A stretch of 58,804 nucleotides of DNA. It comes from Myxococcales bacterium. GTDB taxonomy: Bacteria; Myxococcota_A; Polyangia; Polyangiales; Ga0077539. Positions 17,198 through 25,063 of the stretch are shown here, piece by piece; the stretch's first letter is position 1, and each line of letters opens with the position of its first letter. The notes below the pieces were generated by a model. The model was not told where the DNA came from. It did not search any database and saw only the letters and a program-made list of their open reading frames with translations. The position numbers and the translations under genes were made by a program. Location: NCBI GenBank assembly GCA_013298625.1, contig JAAFIF010000057.1:1-58804 (forward strand), read 5' to 3'.

Positions 17198-17224
17198 TGT
17201 AACGCACGCTCGCCTCGCGACCTA
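17198..17224 (+). promoter_or_regulatory. Putative ECF-sigma promoter of the sigma gene (copy 1)
   Basis: TGTAACG (17198-17204) and CGACCTA (17218-17224), 13 bases apart, have the look of an ECF -35 (with the typical AAC) and -10. The same element, nearly identical over 29 bases, recurs before the SDR gene at 17819-17845. The sigma-factor ATG is at 17233, only 8 bases after the -10, so a transcript from here would be leaderless or nearly so. Autoregulation by the adjacent ECF sigma factor is the simplest reading. Confidence 0.7.
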
Positions 17225-17232
17225 TCCGCGGT

Positions 17233-17808
17233 ATGACTGTCTCTCTGCCGATGAACAGCGCCCCTGCAGAGCACGCTCCGCCTGGGTTTCTCTCGTGGGT
17301 CTCGGCCATCGTCCACGCGCACCGCGCGCGGCTGCTCGCCTACGCCCGAAAGCGTGGGCTCGACGCCGAAGACTCGCTCGACGCCGTGCAGGACACGTTC
17401 GCCTCGTTCTTGAAGCTGCCCGAGGCCCGTAGCATCGCGAGGGACTCGGACGACGCCCTCAAGATGCTCACGGTGATCCTTCGGCATCACACGCAGAACG
17501 CCACGCGAAAGCGCTCTCGCCGCGCCGTCCACCACGCTGCGGGAGAGGTCGAGCTCGCCCCGTCTGGCGAAGAGAGCTCTGAGCTCTTGATCGCCCGCGC
17601 TGAAGAGCTCGGCCGCGTGCACGGGTGCATCCTTCGGATGGCGCGGCTGCAGCGCGAGGTCGTGATGCTCAGCTTGCTCGACGAGCAGCCGCGAGAGCAA
17701 GTCGCGCAGCTCTTGGAGCTCTCCGAGGGGCACGTCCGCGTGCTGCTGCACCGGGCGCGAGAGCACCTGCGTCACTGCTCGTTCGAGTACGACGACGACC
17801 GCGAGTGA
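17233..17808 (+). CDS. ECF-type RNA polymerase sigma factor
   Basis: 191 residues. Region 2: RLLAYARKRGLDAEDSLDAVQDTFASFL matches the sigma-2 helix that binds core and the -10. Region 4: VVMLSLLDEQPREQVAQLLE followed by LSEGHVRVLLHRAREHLR is the helix-turn-helix for the -35. No region 3 or 1.1, so it belongs to the ECF (group 4) class. No anti-sigma factor is encoded on either side, unlike most ECF genes. It lies between two copies of the same promoter-like element, so it probably drives itself and the SDR/DUF1330 pair downstream. The signal it answers is unknown. Confidence 0.85.
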   Translation: MTVSLPMNSAPAEHAPPGFLSWVSAIVHAHRARLLAYARKRGLDAEDSLDAVQDTFASFLKLPEARSIARDSDDALKMLTVILRHHTQNATRKRSRRAVHHAAGEVELAPSGEESSELLIARAEELGRVHGCILRMARLQREVVMLSLLDEQPREQVAQLLELSEGHVRVLLHRAREHLRHCSFEYDDDRE

Positions 17809-17818
17809 GCGCTTCCTC

Positions 17819-17845
17819 TGTAACGCTCGAGCGCCTCGCGACCTA
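17819..17845 (+). promoter_or_regulatory. Putative ECF-sigma promoter of the SDR/DUF1330 genes (copy 2)
   Basis: TGTAACG (17819-17825) and CGACCTA (17839-17845), again 13 bases apart. Aligned with copy 1 at 17198-17224, 26 of 29 bases agree from two bases before the -35 to the end of the -10; the differences fall in the spacer. Conservation of both boxes and the exact spacing, with flanks that do not match, is what a promoter recognised by one sigma factor looks like. The start codon of the SDR gene is 50 bases downstream. Confidence 0.7.
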
Positions 17846-17894
17846 CGTGGGCGGGCGTCGCGATGACGACGCTCGTCACACGGAGGATGCACCC

Positions 17895-18617
17895 ATGAAA
17901 TCAAGAGTCGCGCTCGTCACCGGAGCGTCGAGCGGAATCGGCCTCGCCATCACCCATGCGCTGTTGTCCGAGGGCTACTCGGTCGTAGCGACCTCGCGTC
18001 GCGCCTCGCAGTGCGCGTCGCTCGCGCCGTCCGAGCGGCTCGCGGTGATCGACGGAGACGTCGCGCGCAGCGAGACCGCAGAGCGCTGCGTGCTCGAGGC
18101 CACGAGGCGCTTCGGCGCCCTGGATTTGCTCGTCAACAACGCGGGGATCTTCGTCGCCAGGCCGTTTACCGACTACACGGCCGACGACCTGTCGAGCCTC
18201 GTGGCGACCAACCTCGCCGGCTTCGTGCGCTGCACGCAGGCGGCGCTGCGCGTGATGCAACCGGCGCGCGCAGGGCACATCGTGAGCGTGAGCACGTCGC
18301 TGGCGACTCAGCCAGTGGCGGGCGTCCCGAGCGCGCTGCCGATCTTGATCAAGGGCGGCATCGAAGCGGCCACGCGCTCGCTCGCGATCGAGTGCGCGCC
18401 GCAGAACATCCGCGTCAACGTGATCGCGCCGGGCATCATCGACACGCCGATGCACCGCCCAGAGACGCACGCGTTTCTGCGCGGCCTCAGCCCCGCGGGC
18501 CGCATCGGGACGACGGACGAGATGGTCGACGCGCTGCTCTACCTCGACCGCGCGACGTTCGTCTCGGGAGAGGTCTTGCACGTGGATGGCGGCGCGCACG
18601 CAGGGAGGTGGGCATGA
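17895..18617 (+). CDS. SDR-family protein lacking the catalytic Tyr
   Basis: 240 residues. Rossmann cofactor motif TGASSGIG near the N-terminus, then LLVNNAGIF (the NNAG motif) and VSVSTS with the usual Ser. In place of YxxxK the sequence reads PSALPILIKGG: Lys153 is present but the Tyr position (149) is Pro. RVNVIAPGIIDTPM fits the family. GGAGG at 17882-17886 precedes the ATG at 17895. It sits behind a copy of the ECF promoter-like element, and its stop overlaps the next start (ATGA). An NAD(P)-binding protein is certain; normal SDR redox chemistry is doubtful without the Tyr unless another residue serves. Confidence 0.85.
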   Translation: MKSRVALVTGASSGIGLAITHALLSEGYSVVATSRRASQCASLAPSERLAVIDGDVARSETAERCVLEATRRFGALDLLVNNAGIFVARPFTDYTADDLSSLVATNLAGFVRCTQAALRVMQPARAGHIVSVSTSLATQPVAGVPSALPILIKGGIEAATRSLAIECAPQNIRVNVIAPGIIDTPMHRPETHAFLRGLSPAGRIGTTDEMVDALLYLDRATFVSGEVLHVDGGAHAGRWA

Positions 18618-18931
18618 GCGCCGACGGCCCGGTGGAGATCCTCGTCGGCGTCAACGTCGTCGACCCCGAGGGCTACGCGCGCTACCGCGCGGAGATGACC
18701 CCGCTGCTCGAGGCGCACGGCGGGCGCTTCGTCGTCGACGTGCACGTCGCGAAGGTGCTGCGATCGCCGGAAGAGACGCCGTTCAATCGGATGTTCACCA
18801 TTCGCTTCGCGAGCGAGGCCGAGCTCGATCGGTACTTCATGCTCGACGCGTACCGCGCGATTCGCAAGCGGCACTTCGAGCCGTCGGTCTCGGCCACCGT
18901 GTGGCTCGGCCGCTATCGCGTCCGCGAGTGA
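18614..18931 (+). CDS. DUF1330-family small protein
   Basis: 105 residues, a dimeric ferredoxin-like fold: VEILVGVNVVDPEGYARYRAEM, LLEAHGGRFVVD, FNRMFTIRFASEAELDRYFM, YRAIRKRHFEPSV. The 'DPEGYARY' and 'aHGGRFVV' patterns are typical of DUF1330 and the related dimeric alpha-beta barrel superfamily. It overlaps the SDR stop by four bases and GGAGG at 18604-18608 is its ribosome site, so it is translationally coupled to the SDR. No enzymatic role is known for the family with certainty. Confidence 0.75.
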   Translation: MSADGPVEILVGVNVVDPEGYARYRAEMTPLLEAHGGRFVVDVHVAKVLRSPEETPFNRMFTIRFASEAELDRYFMLDAYRAIRKRHFEPSVSATVWLGRYRVRE

Positions 18932-18968
18932 GCGCCGCGCGTGGGCCTGACGGCGGCCCCTGCGCGCG

Positions 18969-19265
18969 CTACTCGCCCTTCTTCTCGGCCGGCGGAACCC
19001 ACGCCGTCTCGGCGAGCTGGCCGTCTTTGTAGCCGAAGTAGATCTCGCACTGCTCCATCATGAAGCGCTGGCCCGCGGCCGCGGCGAGGTCGACTCGGTA
19101 GGTGTTGATCAGCTTCACCGAGTCCTTGAGCCACTGCTCCCACGCTTGCTGCGAGATCTCTTCGTAGACCTTCTGGCCGAACTCGTTGCGGTACGGCGCG
19201 CGCTTCATGCCAGGGAGCTTCTCGTTGAGCTTCTTGCACTGGACCATTCGAACTTCGTCAGCCAT
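18969..19265 (-). CDS. yggX: Fe(II)-trafficking / oxidative-damage protection protein YggX
   Basis: 98 residues. The pattern VQCKKLNEKLPGM, PYRNEFGQKVYEEIS, QAWEQWLKDSVKLINTYRVDL and MMEQCEIYFG matches YggX over its whole length: the N-terminal Cys (position 10), the ELG/EFGQ motif, the SxxAWxxW helix and the LIN-Y motif. YggX is a small cytoplasmic protein that protects Fe-S clusters and affects iron handling under oxidative stress. It lies upstream of nothing obvious in an operon. A second Cys (CEIYFG) is unusual. Confidence 0.9.
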   Translation of the reverse strand: MADEVRMVQCKKLNEKLPGMKRAPYRNEFGQKVYEEISQQAWEQWLKDSVKLINTYRVDLAAAAGQRFMMEQCEIYFGYKDGQLAETAWVPPAEKKGE

Positions 19266-19344
19266 CGCAGTGTGCCTTTCGTCGGTTTGCGCGGGGCCGT
19301 CGGCGCGGTCCCCGATGGGTGATTTTCGCTGAGTTTCTTCAGCG

Positions 19345-20205
19345 CTACATCTTCGCGAGCTCGTCGAAGCGTCGCGCGAGCTCGGCCGCTGTCCACGGGG
19401 CGCGCGGGTCGTCGAGCACCGCGCCGTCGCTCTCGACCACGCGGTAGACGCTGACCTTCGCGCCCGCGACCGAGAGCACCTCGCCCGTGAGCTCGCCGCA
19501 CAGCTTCGAGGCCAAGAACAGCGCGACCGGAGCGACGAAATGCGCTCCGTACGTCTCGTCGGGCATCGCCTGAAACATCGGCAGCTCTTCGGTCATCCGT
19601 GTGCGCGCCACGGGTGCGAGCGCGTTGACCCGCACCTCTTGCTTCTTCAGCTCGATCGCCAACGTGCGGGTGAGACCGTAGATCGCTGCGCTGGCCGCGG
19701 ACCCGTTGAGCTGCCCGTAGTTGCCGAACAGCCCCGCGATCGACGTGCAGAGCACGATGTGCCCGCCCCGTCGCTGCTGCGCGAACACCCGCGCCGCGGA
19801 CTGCGCGCACAACAGGGCGCTCTTCACGTTGTTGCGATACACCGCGTCGAAGGACGGCTCGTCCATCTTGAGCGCGGTCTTGTCGCGGGCGATGCCGGCC
19901 ATGCAGACCAGCGCGTCGAGCCCGCCGTACTGCTGCACGGCGAGGTCGATCAACGACTGCGCTTCGCTCGCGATGGAGACGTCCCCGGTGTGCGCGACGG
20001 CCGCGCCGCCGAGGGCCACGATCTCGTCGACCACGCCGCGGGCGACGGTGGGGTCTGCGCCCGTTCCGTCGCGGTCGGCGCCGTTGTCGCTGACGACGAC
20101 GCGCGCGCCGTGCTGCGCGAACAAGAGCGCCGTCGCGCGGCCGATCCCGCGACCCGCGCCGGTGACGACCGCGACCTTGTCTCTGAGCAATGCGTCTTGC
20201 GTCAT
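19345..20205 (-). CDS. SDR-family protein with both catalytic residues lost
   Basis: 286 residues. TGAGRGIGRATALLFAQHGARVVVSDNG is a normal cofactor-binding start, and LVCMAGIARD replaces the usual NNAG. At the active site, where relatives read N-Y-S-A-A-K-A, this protein reads NGSAASAAIYGLT: Gly168 for Tyr and Ser172 for Lys (codons ggg and agc on the minus strand). RVNALAPVARTRMTEELP is typical of the bacterial/peroxisomal multifunctional-enzyme-like branch. A C-terminal stretch of about 50 residues (VYRVVESDGAVLDDPRAPWT) extends beyond the core, as in some of those proteins. It is probably a cofactor-binding pseudoenzyme. Confidence 0.85.
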   Translation of the reverse strand: MTQDALLRDKVAVVTGAGRGIGRATALLFAQHGARVVVSDNGADRDGTGADPTVARGVVDEIVALGGAAVAHTGDVSIASEAQSLIDLAVQQYGGLDALVCMAGIARDKTALKMDEPSFDAVYRNNVKSALLCAQSAARVFAQQRRGGHIVLCTSIAGLFGNYGQLNGSAASAAIYGLTRTLAIELKKQEVRVNALAPVARTRMTEELPMFQAMPDETYGAHFVAPVALFLASKLCGELTGEVLSVAGAKVSVYRVVESDGAVLDDPRAPWTAAELARRFDELAKM

Positions 20206-20310
20206 GGAACTCGCTGCGCCGCGCTGTGTACCACGGGCGACGCTGAACCGCGCGGATCGATCGCGCGCCCCTTCTCGACCAAGCCGCTCGACTCTATGCT
20301 CTCGCGCACC

Positions 20311-21693
20311 ATGAGCGACGCCGCCGCGGTCCATGATCGCAGACCGCACGTCGTCATCGTGGGCGGAGGATTCGGCGGACTCACGTGCGCCCAGGCCCTC
20401 GCTCGCGCTGACGTTCGAATCACACTGCTCGACCGAACCAACCATCACTTGTTTCAGCCGCTGCTGTACCAGGTCGCGACCGCCGGGCTTTCTCCCGCTG
20501 AAATCGCCGCGCCGATCCGCGCGGTGCTCTCGAAGCAAGAGAACGTCACGGTCCTGCTCGACGAGGTCACCGGCGTCGAGCCGAAGGCCAAGAAGCTGCA
20601 CCTTCGCGAGCGAACGCTCTCGTACGACTACCTCGTCGTCGCCGTCGGCGCGGTCAACAACTACTTCGGAAAGGACGGCTGGGCCGAGCACGCCCCCGGC
20701 ATGAAGTCCCTCGACGAAGCGGTCGAGCTGCGCCGCCGCATCTTGGTGGCCTTCGAAGAGGCCGAGCGCGAGACCGACGAGAAGCAGCGCGAGGCCCTGC
20801 TCACCATGGTCGTCATCGGCGGCGGCCCCACGGGCGTCGAGATGGCCGGCGCGCTCGCAGACCTCTCGCGCACCGTGCTCGCGACGGACTTTCGTCGCAT
20901 CGATCCGTCGAAGGCGCGGGTGCTGCTCGTCGAGGGGAGCGAGCGGGTACTCGGGGGATTTCCTGCGCATTTGAGCGAGTCCGCGCAGGCGCAGCTCAAG
21001 GAGCTCGGCGTCGAGCTCGTCCTCGGCCAGCGCGTCACGCGCATCGACGCGCGCGGCGTCACGCTGCGACCTTCGAGCGGCGGCGAAGAGTCGCTCACGC
21101 CGTCGCGCACCGTCGTGTGGGCCGCGGGCGTGAAGGCCGCGCCGCTCACGCGCTCGCTCGGAGTCGCCCTCGACAAGGGCGGCAGGGTCATCGTCGAAGC
21201 CGACTGCTCGACGAAAGAGCACCCCAGCGTGTACGTGATCGGCGACTGCGCGCACTGGGCGCACGGCGAAGACCGCGCTCCCCTGCCGGGGCTCTCTCCG
21301 GTCGCCATGCAGATGGCCCGCTGCGTCGCCGAGAACATCGAGCGCGCGATCGACGGCCTGCCCGGCAAGCCCCTGCGCTACCGCGACAAAGGGATGATGG
21401 CCACCATCGGCCGCTCGCGCGCCGTCGCCAAGAGCGGGCCCATGGAGATGTCGGGCTTCGTCGCGTGGCTCGCGTGGATCTTCGTCCACCTCTGGTTTCT
21501 CGTGGGATTTCGCAATCGATTCGTCGTCTTCTTCAACTGGGCCTACTCGTACCTCGTGTACGCCCGAGGCGCGCGGATCATCACGGGCGAGCGCTTCGAC
21601 GCGGGCGCGCCGCCGCCTCCGCCCGAAGACGTCGACGGTGACATGCCGTCCTCGAGCATGCGCGCGCAGCAGGTCGCGGCCCCCCGCGCGTAG
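20311..21693 (+). CDS. ndh: Type II NADH dehydrogenase (NDH-2)
   Basis: 460 residues from the ATG at 20311 (an ATG at 20296 is the alternative). VVIVGGGFGGLTCA binds FAD, MVVIGGGPTGVEMAGAL binds NADH, and SVYVIGDCAHWA closes the flavin site. LFQPLLYQVATAGLSP and the AAGVKAAP motif are characteristic of NDH-2. The C-terminal part (FVAWLAWIFVHLWFLVGFRNRFVVFF) holds the amphipathic and hydrophobic helices that attach it to the inner membrane. It transfers electrons from NADH to quinone without pumping protons. It is transcribed divergently from the degenerate SDR gene. Confidence 0.9.
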   Translation: MSDAAAVHDRRPHVVIVGGGFGGLTCAQALARADVRITLLDRTNHHLFQPLLYQVATAGLSPAEIAAPIRAVLSKQENVTVLLDEVTGVEPKAKKLHLRERTLSYDYLVVAVGAVNNYFGKDGWAEHAPGMKSLDEAVELRRRILVAFEEAERETDEKQREALLTMVVIGGGPTGVEMAGALADLSRTVLATDFRRIDPSKARVLLVEGSERVLGGFPAHLSESAQAQLKELGVELVLGQRVTRIDARGVTLRPSSGGEESLTPSRTVVWAAGVKAAPLTRSLGVALDKGGRVIVEADCSTKEHPSVYVIGDCAHWAHGEDRAPLPGLSPVAMQMARCVAENIERAIDGLPGKPLRYRDKGMMATIGRSRAVAKSGPMEMSGFVAWLAWIFVHLWFLVGFRNRFVVFFNWAYSYLVYARGARIITGERFDAGAPPPPPEDVDGDMPSSSMRAQQVAAPRA

Positions 21694-21698
21694 CCCTC

Positions 21699-24600
21699 TC
21701 AGCGAACGCAGCGCGAGGGGTGCCAGCCGTCCCGCGGCCACGCGGCGGTCCCGTCGAGCGCGACGCGGGCGACCGCGCTCATGTCCGAGGGAGCGAGGTC
21801 GGTCTCGAGCACGAGCGCCGTCCCCCCGAGCGTCGAGGTCACGCGGCCCGCGGTGACCATCGCTTGCACTTGCCCGTTGGCGAGGTCGCTGAAGCGCACG
21901 CCGTGCTCGCGAAAGTACGGACGCACATCACGGCCGGTGATCCACGACAGCGAGACCAGCAAGAAGTCGTTGCCCGGCATCGTCGAGACGTTGCCGCCGC
22001 CGTACTGCGCGTCGCCCGTGAACGCGAAGCGGTCGAAGCCCAGCGACGCGCGCGCCGCCGTCCAGCTCGCCTCGGCGCGGGCCGCCTGCGAAAACAGCCG
22101 CGCGTGCGCGTACAGCAACGTGAAGATGTCCCACCCGTCCGCGAGTGTCCGCCCCTGCACCGTCGCCCCGTGCAGCCGCACCGCGAGCCCGACGTAGAAC
22201 GCCATGCGAAGCCCGTTGTCCGCGGCGTACGCAGGGTCGCCCCAGATCGCTTCGGGCAACAGGTCCGTCTCGCTCATCGGGCCGTCGGCGAGCACGTTGC
22301 AGCGCTCGTCGAAGATCACTCTGCGCTGCGCGCCCATCACGGTGCTGACCAGCGCAGCGCGCGAGGACTGCGAGGCGGCGAAGAGCGTCTTGAAGTTCAT
22401 GTGGCCGTCGGTCACGACCGTGCTGTCGCTCTGCGTGCGCCGAATGAAGCGCCACAGCGTGTGATACGGAAAGATGTTGTTCGAGTTTTCTCCGGCGCGA
22501 TTGCTCCACCGCGTCCAGTTCGCGCGGTCCGTCGCGCTCGTGTAATGCACGTTGAGCTGCTTGATCTGCAGGTTGTGCCCGAGCTCGTGCGACTCGCCCC
22601 ACCCGAGCGGGATGATCGACCAGTCCGCGTCGAACGGGTTGCCCGAGCACCCAGAGCCGCAGTTCGCGTTCTCGTCGTAGTTGGCGTGCTGAATGGTCGA
22701 TCGTCGGTGCACGCTCGCGTCGGTGCACGCCCAGCCCAGCGTCTGGCACACCGCCTTCACGTCGCTCGACAGCGTCGCGTCGAGCGTGCTGCCCGGCGCG
22801 GCGAAGCCAGCGAGCCCGTACACCGAGCCCACGAAGTGGTTCTGAATGTGGTCGATCGCCAGGTTGACGTCGCTGTTGTACGCGACGGTGAACGGCCCCG
22901 AGGCGCGTCGCGCGATCTCGGTCGAGCCCGTCACCGTGCGCAAGAATCGATCGCGACGCAGGTGAATCTCGAAGCCCGTGAGGCGCACGTCGACGTGCGG
23001 CAACGGGTTCGCCCGCACCTCGTTGACGAAGTTCGCCGCGGCTTGTGGCGTGGCTTCGAGCAGCGCCGCGTGCGCGCCGGTCCCCGTGGTCTCGATGGTG
23101 GCGCTCATCCCTCGCAGCGCGTCGCTGCCGATCGTGCGCAGGTAGATGGGGCCGCCGAGCGGAGAAGAGAGCTCGATTTCTCGGTCTTTCTCCAGCTCGA
23201 TCCACGCGCTCACGAGCCGCTGCGGCCTGCTGTACGCCGTCGAACCCGAGGCCATCTCGAACGCGCGCGTCGTGCCGAGCCTCGCAAACCCCACCCGCGC
23301 GAACACGCGACCGCCGACGGCGTCCGTTCGACGCAGGCGAAACGGCCTGCCCGCGAGCGCGTACCGACCCGCGGACGTCCACTCGTCGCCCTGCAAAAAC
23401 GCTGTCGAAACCCTCGCGTCCGCCGTCGGGACCATCGCCGGGTCGTACGGCCTGCACGGGGCGCTCAGCACGCTCTCGCGCGTGCATCCGTAGGTGCCCA
23501 TGTCCGAGATGGCGCGGTTGGTCCCGTGCGCGAGGTGCATCGACGAGTCCGAGAAGGCGGCGCGGGCGAGCTGGGCGGGAGCGGTGTTCCACGGGATGGG
23601 GTAGCGCAGCGGCGAGGGGCCGGAGCGCAGCAAATCGCCGAGCAAAATCGCGCCGCGCGCGATGCGGTACCCCTCGATCGCGAAGGGGTTGGTCCCGCTC
23701 GCGTCCAGCGCCTCGACGCTCTGGCGAACGATGGTCGCCCCGTCCATGAGCTTGCTGCGAAACATCGGCGCCGCGCACGAGTCGAGCGTCGTGGCGCGGG
23801 CGTCAGGGTTGGGCGTGCACGGCTCGAAATCCGCGGCCGTCAGCGTCCCGTCGCACACGGTGTCGACCGCTCGCGCGACGGCGTCGACGGGCAGCGCGCG
23901 GCCCGTGAGCTCGGCGGTGCTCGCGCCATCCAAGCGCTGAATGTCCCAGTAATTGTTGCTCACGGTCACCCTGAGCGCGCGGTGCACGCGGGCGTTCATG
24001 GCGTTCTCTTCGCGGTAGTGCGGCGCGTAGAGCACGGGGATCCCACGCGACTGCGCGAGCGCCAGCGCGCGGTCGATCGCCGCGGTGTCGAGCGGGACGC
24101 GGCTGTTGTCGTCGCCCGTCCCGTCGTCGGCGCCGATCACCAGCAAGCCCGCGCCGTCGAGGCACCCCTCGAGGCTCGCGCTCTCGCATGTGTCGTCGGC
24201 GTTGAGCTGCGCCGCTGAGAAATGCCTCGTGAAAAACGCGCGCGTCCCGCGGTCGTGACGAAAGTAGAAGCTGTCCGCGAGGTGCGCGGTGACCACCTTG
24301 AGCCCCGCGCCGTCGGCAGCGTTGTTGCCCGTGAGCCAGCGGATCGCGCGGACGAAGACCTGCTCCATGCGCGCTTCGGCAGAGCCCGCCGCGGGAGCCG
24401 TGTTGCCGAAGTTCGACGGCCCGTTGGTGCCGAGCGCGAGGTAGCGCCACGCGCCGACGGTCCCTGCGATCGCGAGCGGCGAGCGCGCGGGCGTCCCCAT
24501 CGCTTGCTGCGCGTTGGCCACGATCACCGGGACGTTGCGCCCGTCGTCGAGGCTCGTGAGGACCATCGAATCGTGCGTTGGATTCCAGGAGAAATCGTTG

Positions 24601-24950
24601 ATCGTGCCCGCGATGGGCTCGCCCATCGGCCCGGTTCGGTACAGCGCGGACCAGATCGCGAAGCGCGACGATCGCGCCGCCGCGAGGTCCGCTCGAAGGG
24701 CCGCGCACACTTCTTGTTCAGTGGCGGCTCCGACCGCGCCCGTGGCGTACGCGCGCTCGATCGCCGATGCGCCTCCGCCGTCCATGGACGACGCTCCGTC
24801 GATGGGCGAGGCGCTGTCAGCGCCCGTCGTCGCGTCCATCGAGGACGAGCCGTCCGATGGCGTCGCGCCGTCCGAAGGGCCGGGAGGCTGCGAGCACGCG
24901 GCGACGAGCGGAAGAGAGAGCAGCGCGAGGTGGGTCCTGAATCGTTGCAT
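21699..24950 (-). CDS. ImpA-type secreted zinc metalloprotease (lipoprotein)
   Basis: 1083 residues. The ATG at 24950 gives a lipoprotein signal (LPLVAAC, Cys19), followed by an Asp/Ser/Gly-rich stalk (about 26-60). The C-terminal half carries GESHELGHNLQ with the zinc motif HELGH (His788, Glu789, His792). The large N-terminal region with SFYFRHDRGTRAFF and PVLYAPHYREEN, and the overall size, match the ImpA immunomodulating metalloprotease family, whose Pseudomonas member cleaves O-glycosylated host proteins. Here it would sit on the cell surface and may act on glycoproteins of prey or matrix. Upstream is another lipoprotein gene on the same strand. Confidence 0.75.
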   Translation of the reverse strand: MQRFRTHLALLSLPLVAACSQPPGPSDGATPSDGSSSMDATTGADSASPIDGASSMDGGGASAIERAYATGAVGAATEQEVCAALRADLAAARSSRFAIWSALYRTGPMGEPIAGTINDFSWNPTHDSMVLTSLDDGRNVPVIVANAQQAMGTPARSPLAIAGTVGAWRYLALGTNGPSNFGNTAPAAGSAEARMEQVFVRAIRWLTGNNAADGAGLKVVTAHLADSFYFRHDRGTRAFFTRHFSAAQLNADDTCESASLEGCLDGAGLLVIGADDGTGDDNSRVPLDTAAIDRALALAQSRGIPVLYAPHYREENAMNARVHRALRVTVSNNYWDIQRLDGASTAELTGRALPVDAVARAVDTVCDGTLTAADFEPCTPNPDARATTLDSCAAPMFRSKLMDGATIVRQSVEALDASGTNPFAIEGYRIARGAILLGDLLRSGPSPLRYPIPWNTAPAQLARAAFSDSSMHLAHGTNRAISDMGTYGCTRESVLSAPCRPYDPAMVPTADARVSTAFLQGDEWTSAGRYALAGRPFRLRRTDAVGGRVFARVGFARLGTTRAFEMASGSTAYSRPQRLVSAWIELEKDREIELSSPLGGPIYLRTIGSDALRGMSATIETTGTGAHAALLEATPQAAANFVNEVRANPLPHVDVRLTGFEIHLRRDRFLRTVTGSTEIARRASGPFTVAYNSDVNLAIDHIQNHFVGSVYGLAGFAAPGSTLDATLSSDVKAVCQTLGWACTDASVHRRSTIQHANYDENANCGSGCSGNPFDADWSIIPLGWGESHELGHNLQIKQLNVHYTSATDRANWTRWSNRAGENSNNIFPYHTLWRFIRRTQSDSTVVTDGHMNFKTLFAASQSSRAALVSTVMGAQRRVIFDERCNVLADGPMSETDLLPEAIWGDPAYAADNGLRMAFYVGLAVRLHGATVQGRTLADGWDIFTLLYAHARLFSQAARAEASWTAARASLGFDRFAFTGDAQYGGGNVSTMPGNDFLLVSLSWITGRDVRPYFREHGVRFSDLANGQVQAMVTAGRVTSTLGGTALVLETDLAPSDMSAVARVALDGTAAWPRDGWHPSRCVR

Positions 24951-25063
24951 GAGCGTGAAGGGCCTCAGTGAAGTCGGACGCGGCGATGAAAGCGTCATCG
25001 AAACAAGCTTCGGCCCTGCGATTCAAGCCGCATTCACGCACAGGTAGGAGCCGCTGCGCTCGG

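Noticed and set aside
19323..19344. Small perfect stem (CGCTGA/TCAGCG) after the degenerate SDR gene
   Set aside because: Short stem with no T run on the proper strand; not a terminator and possibly chance in GC-rich DNA.
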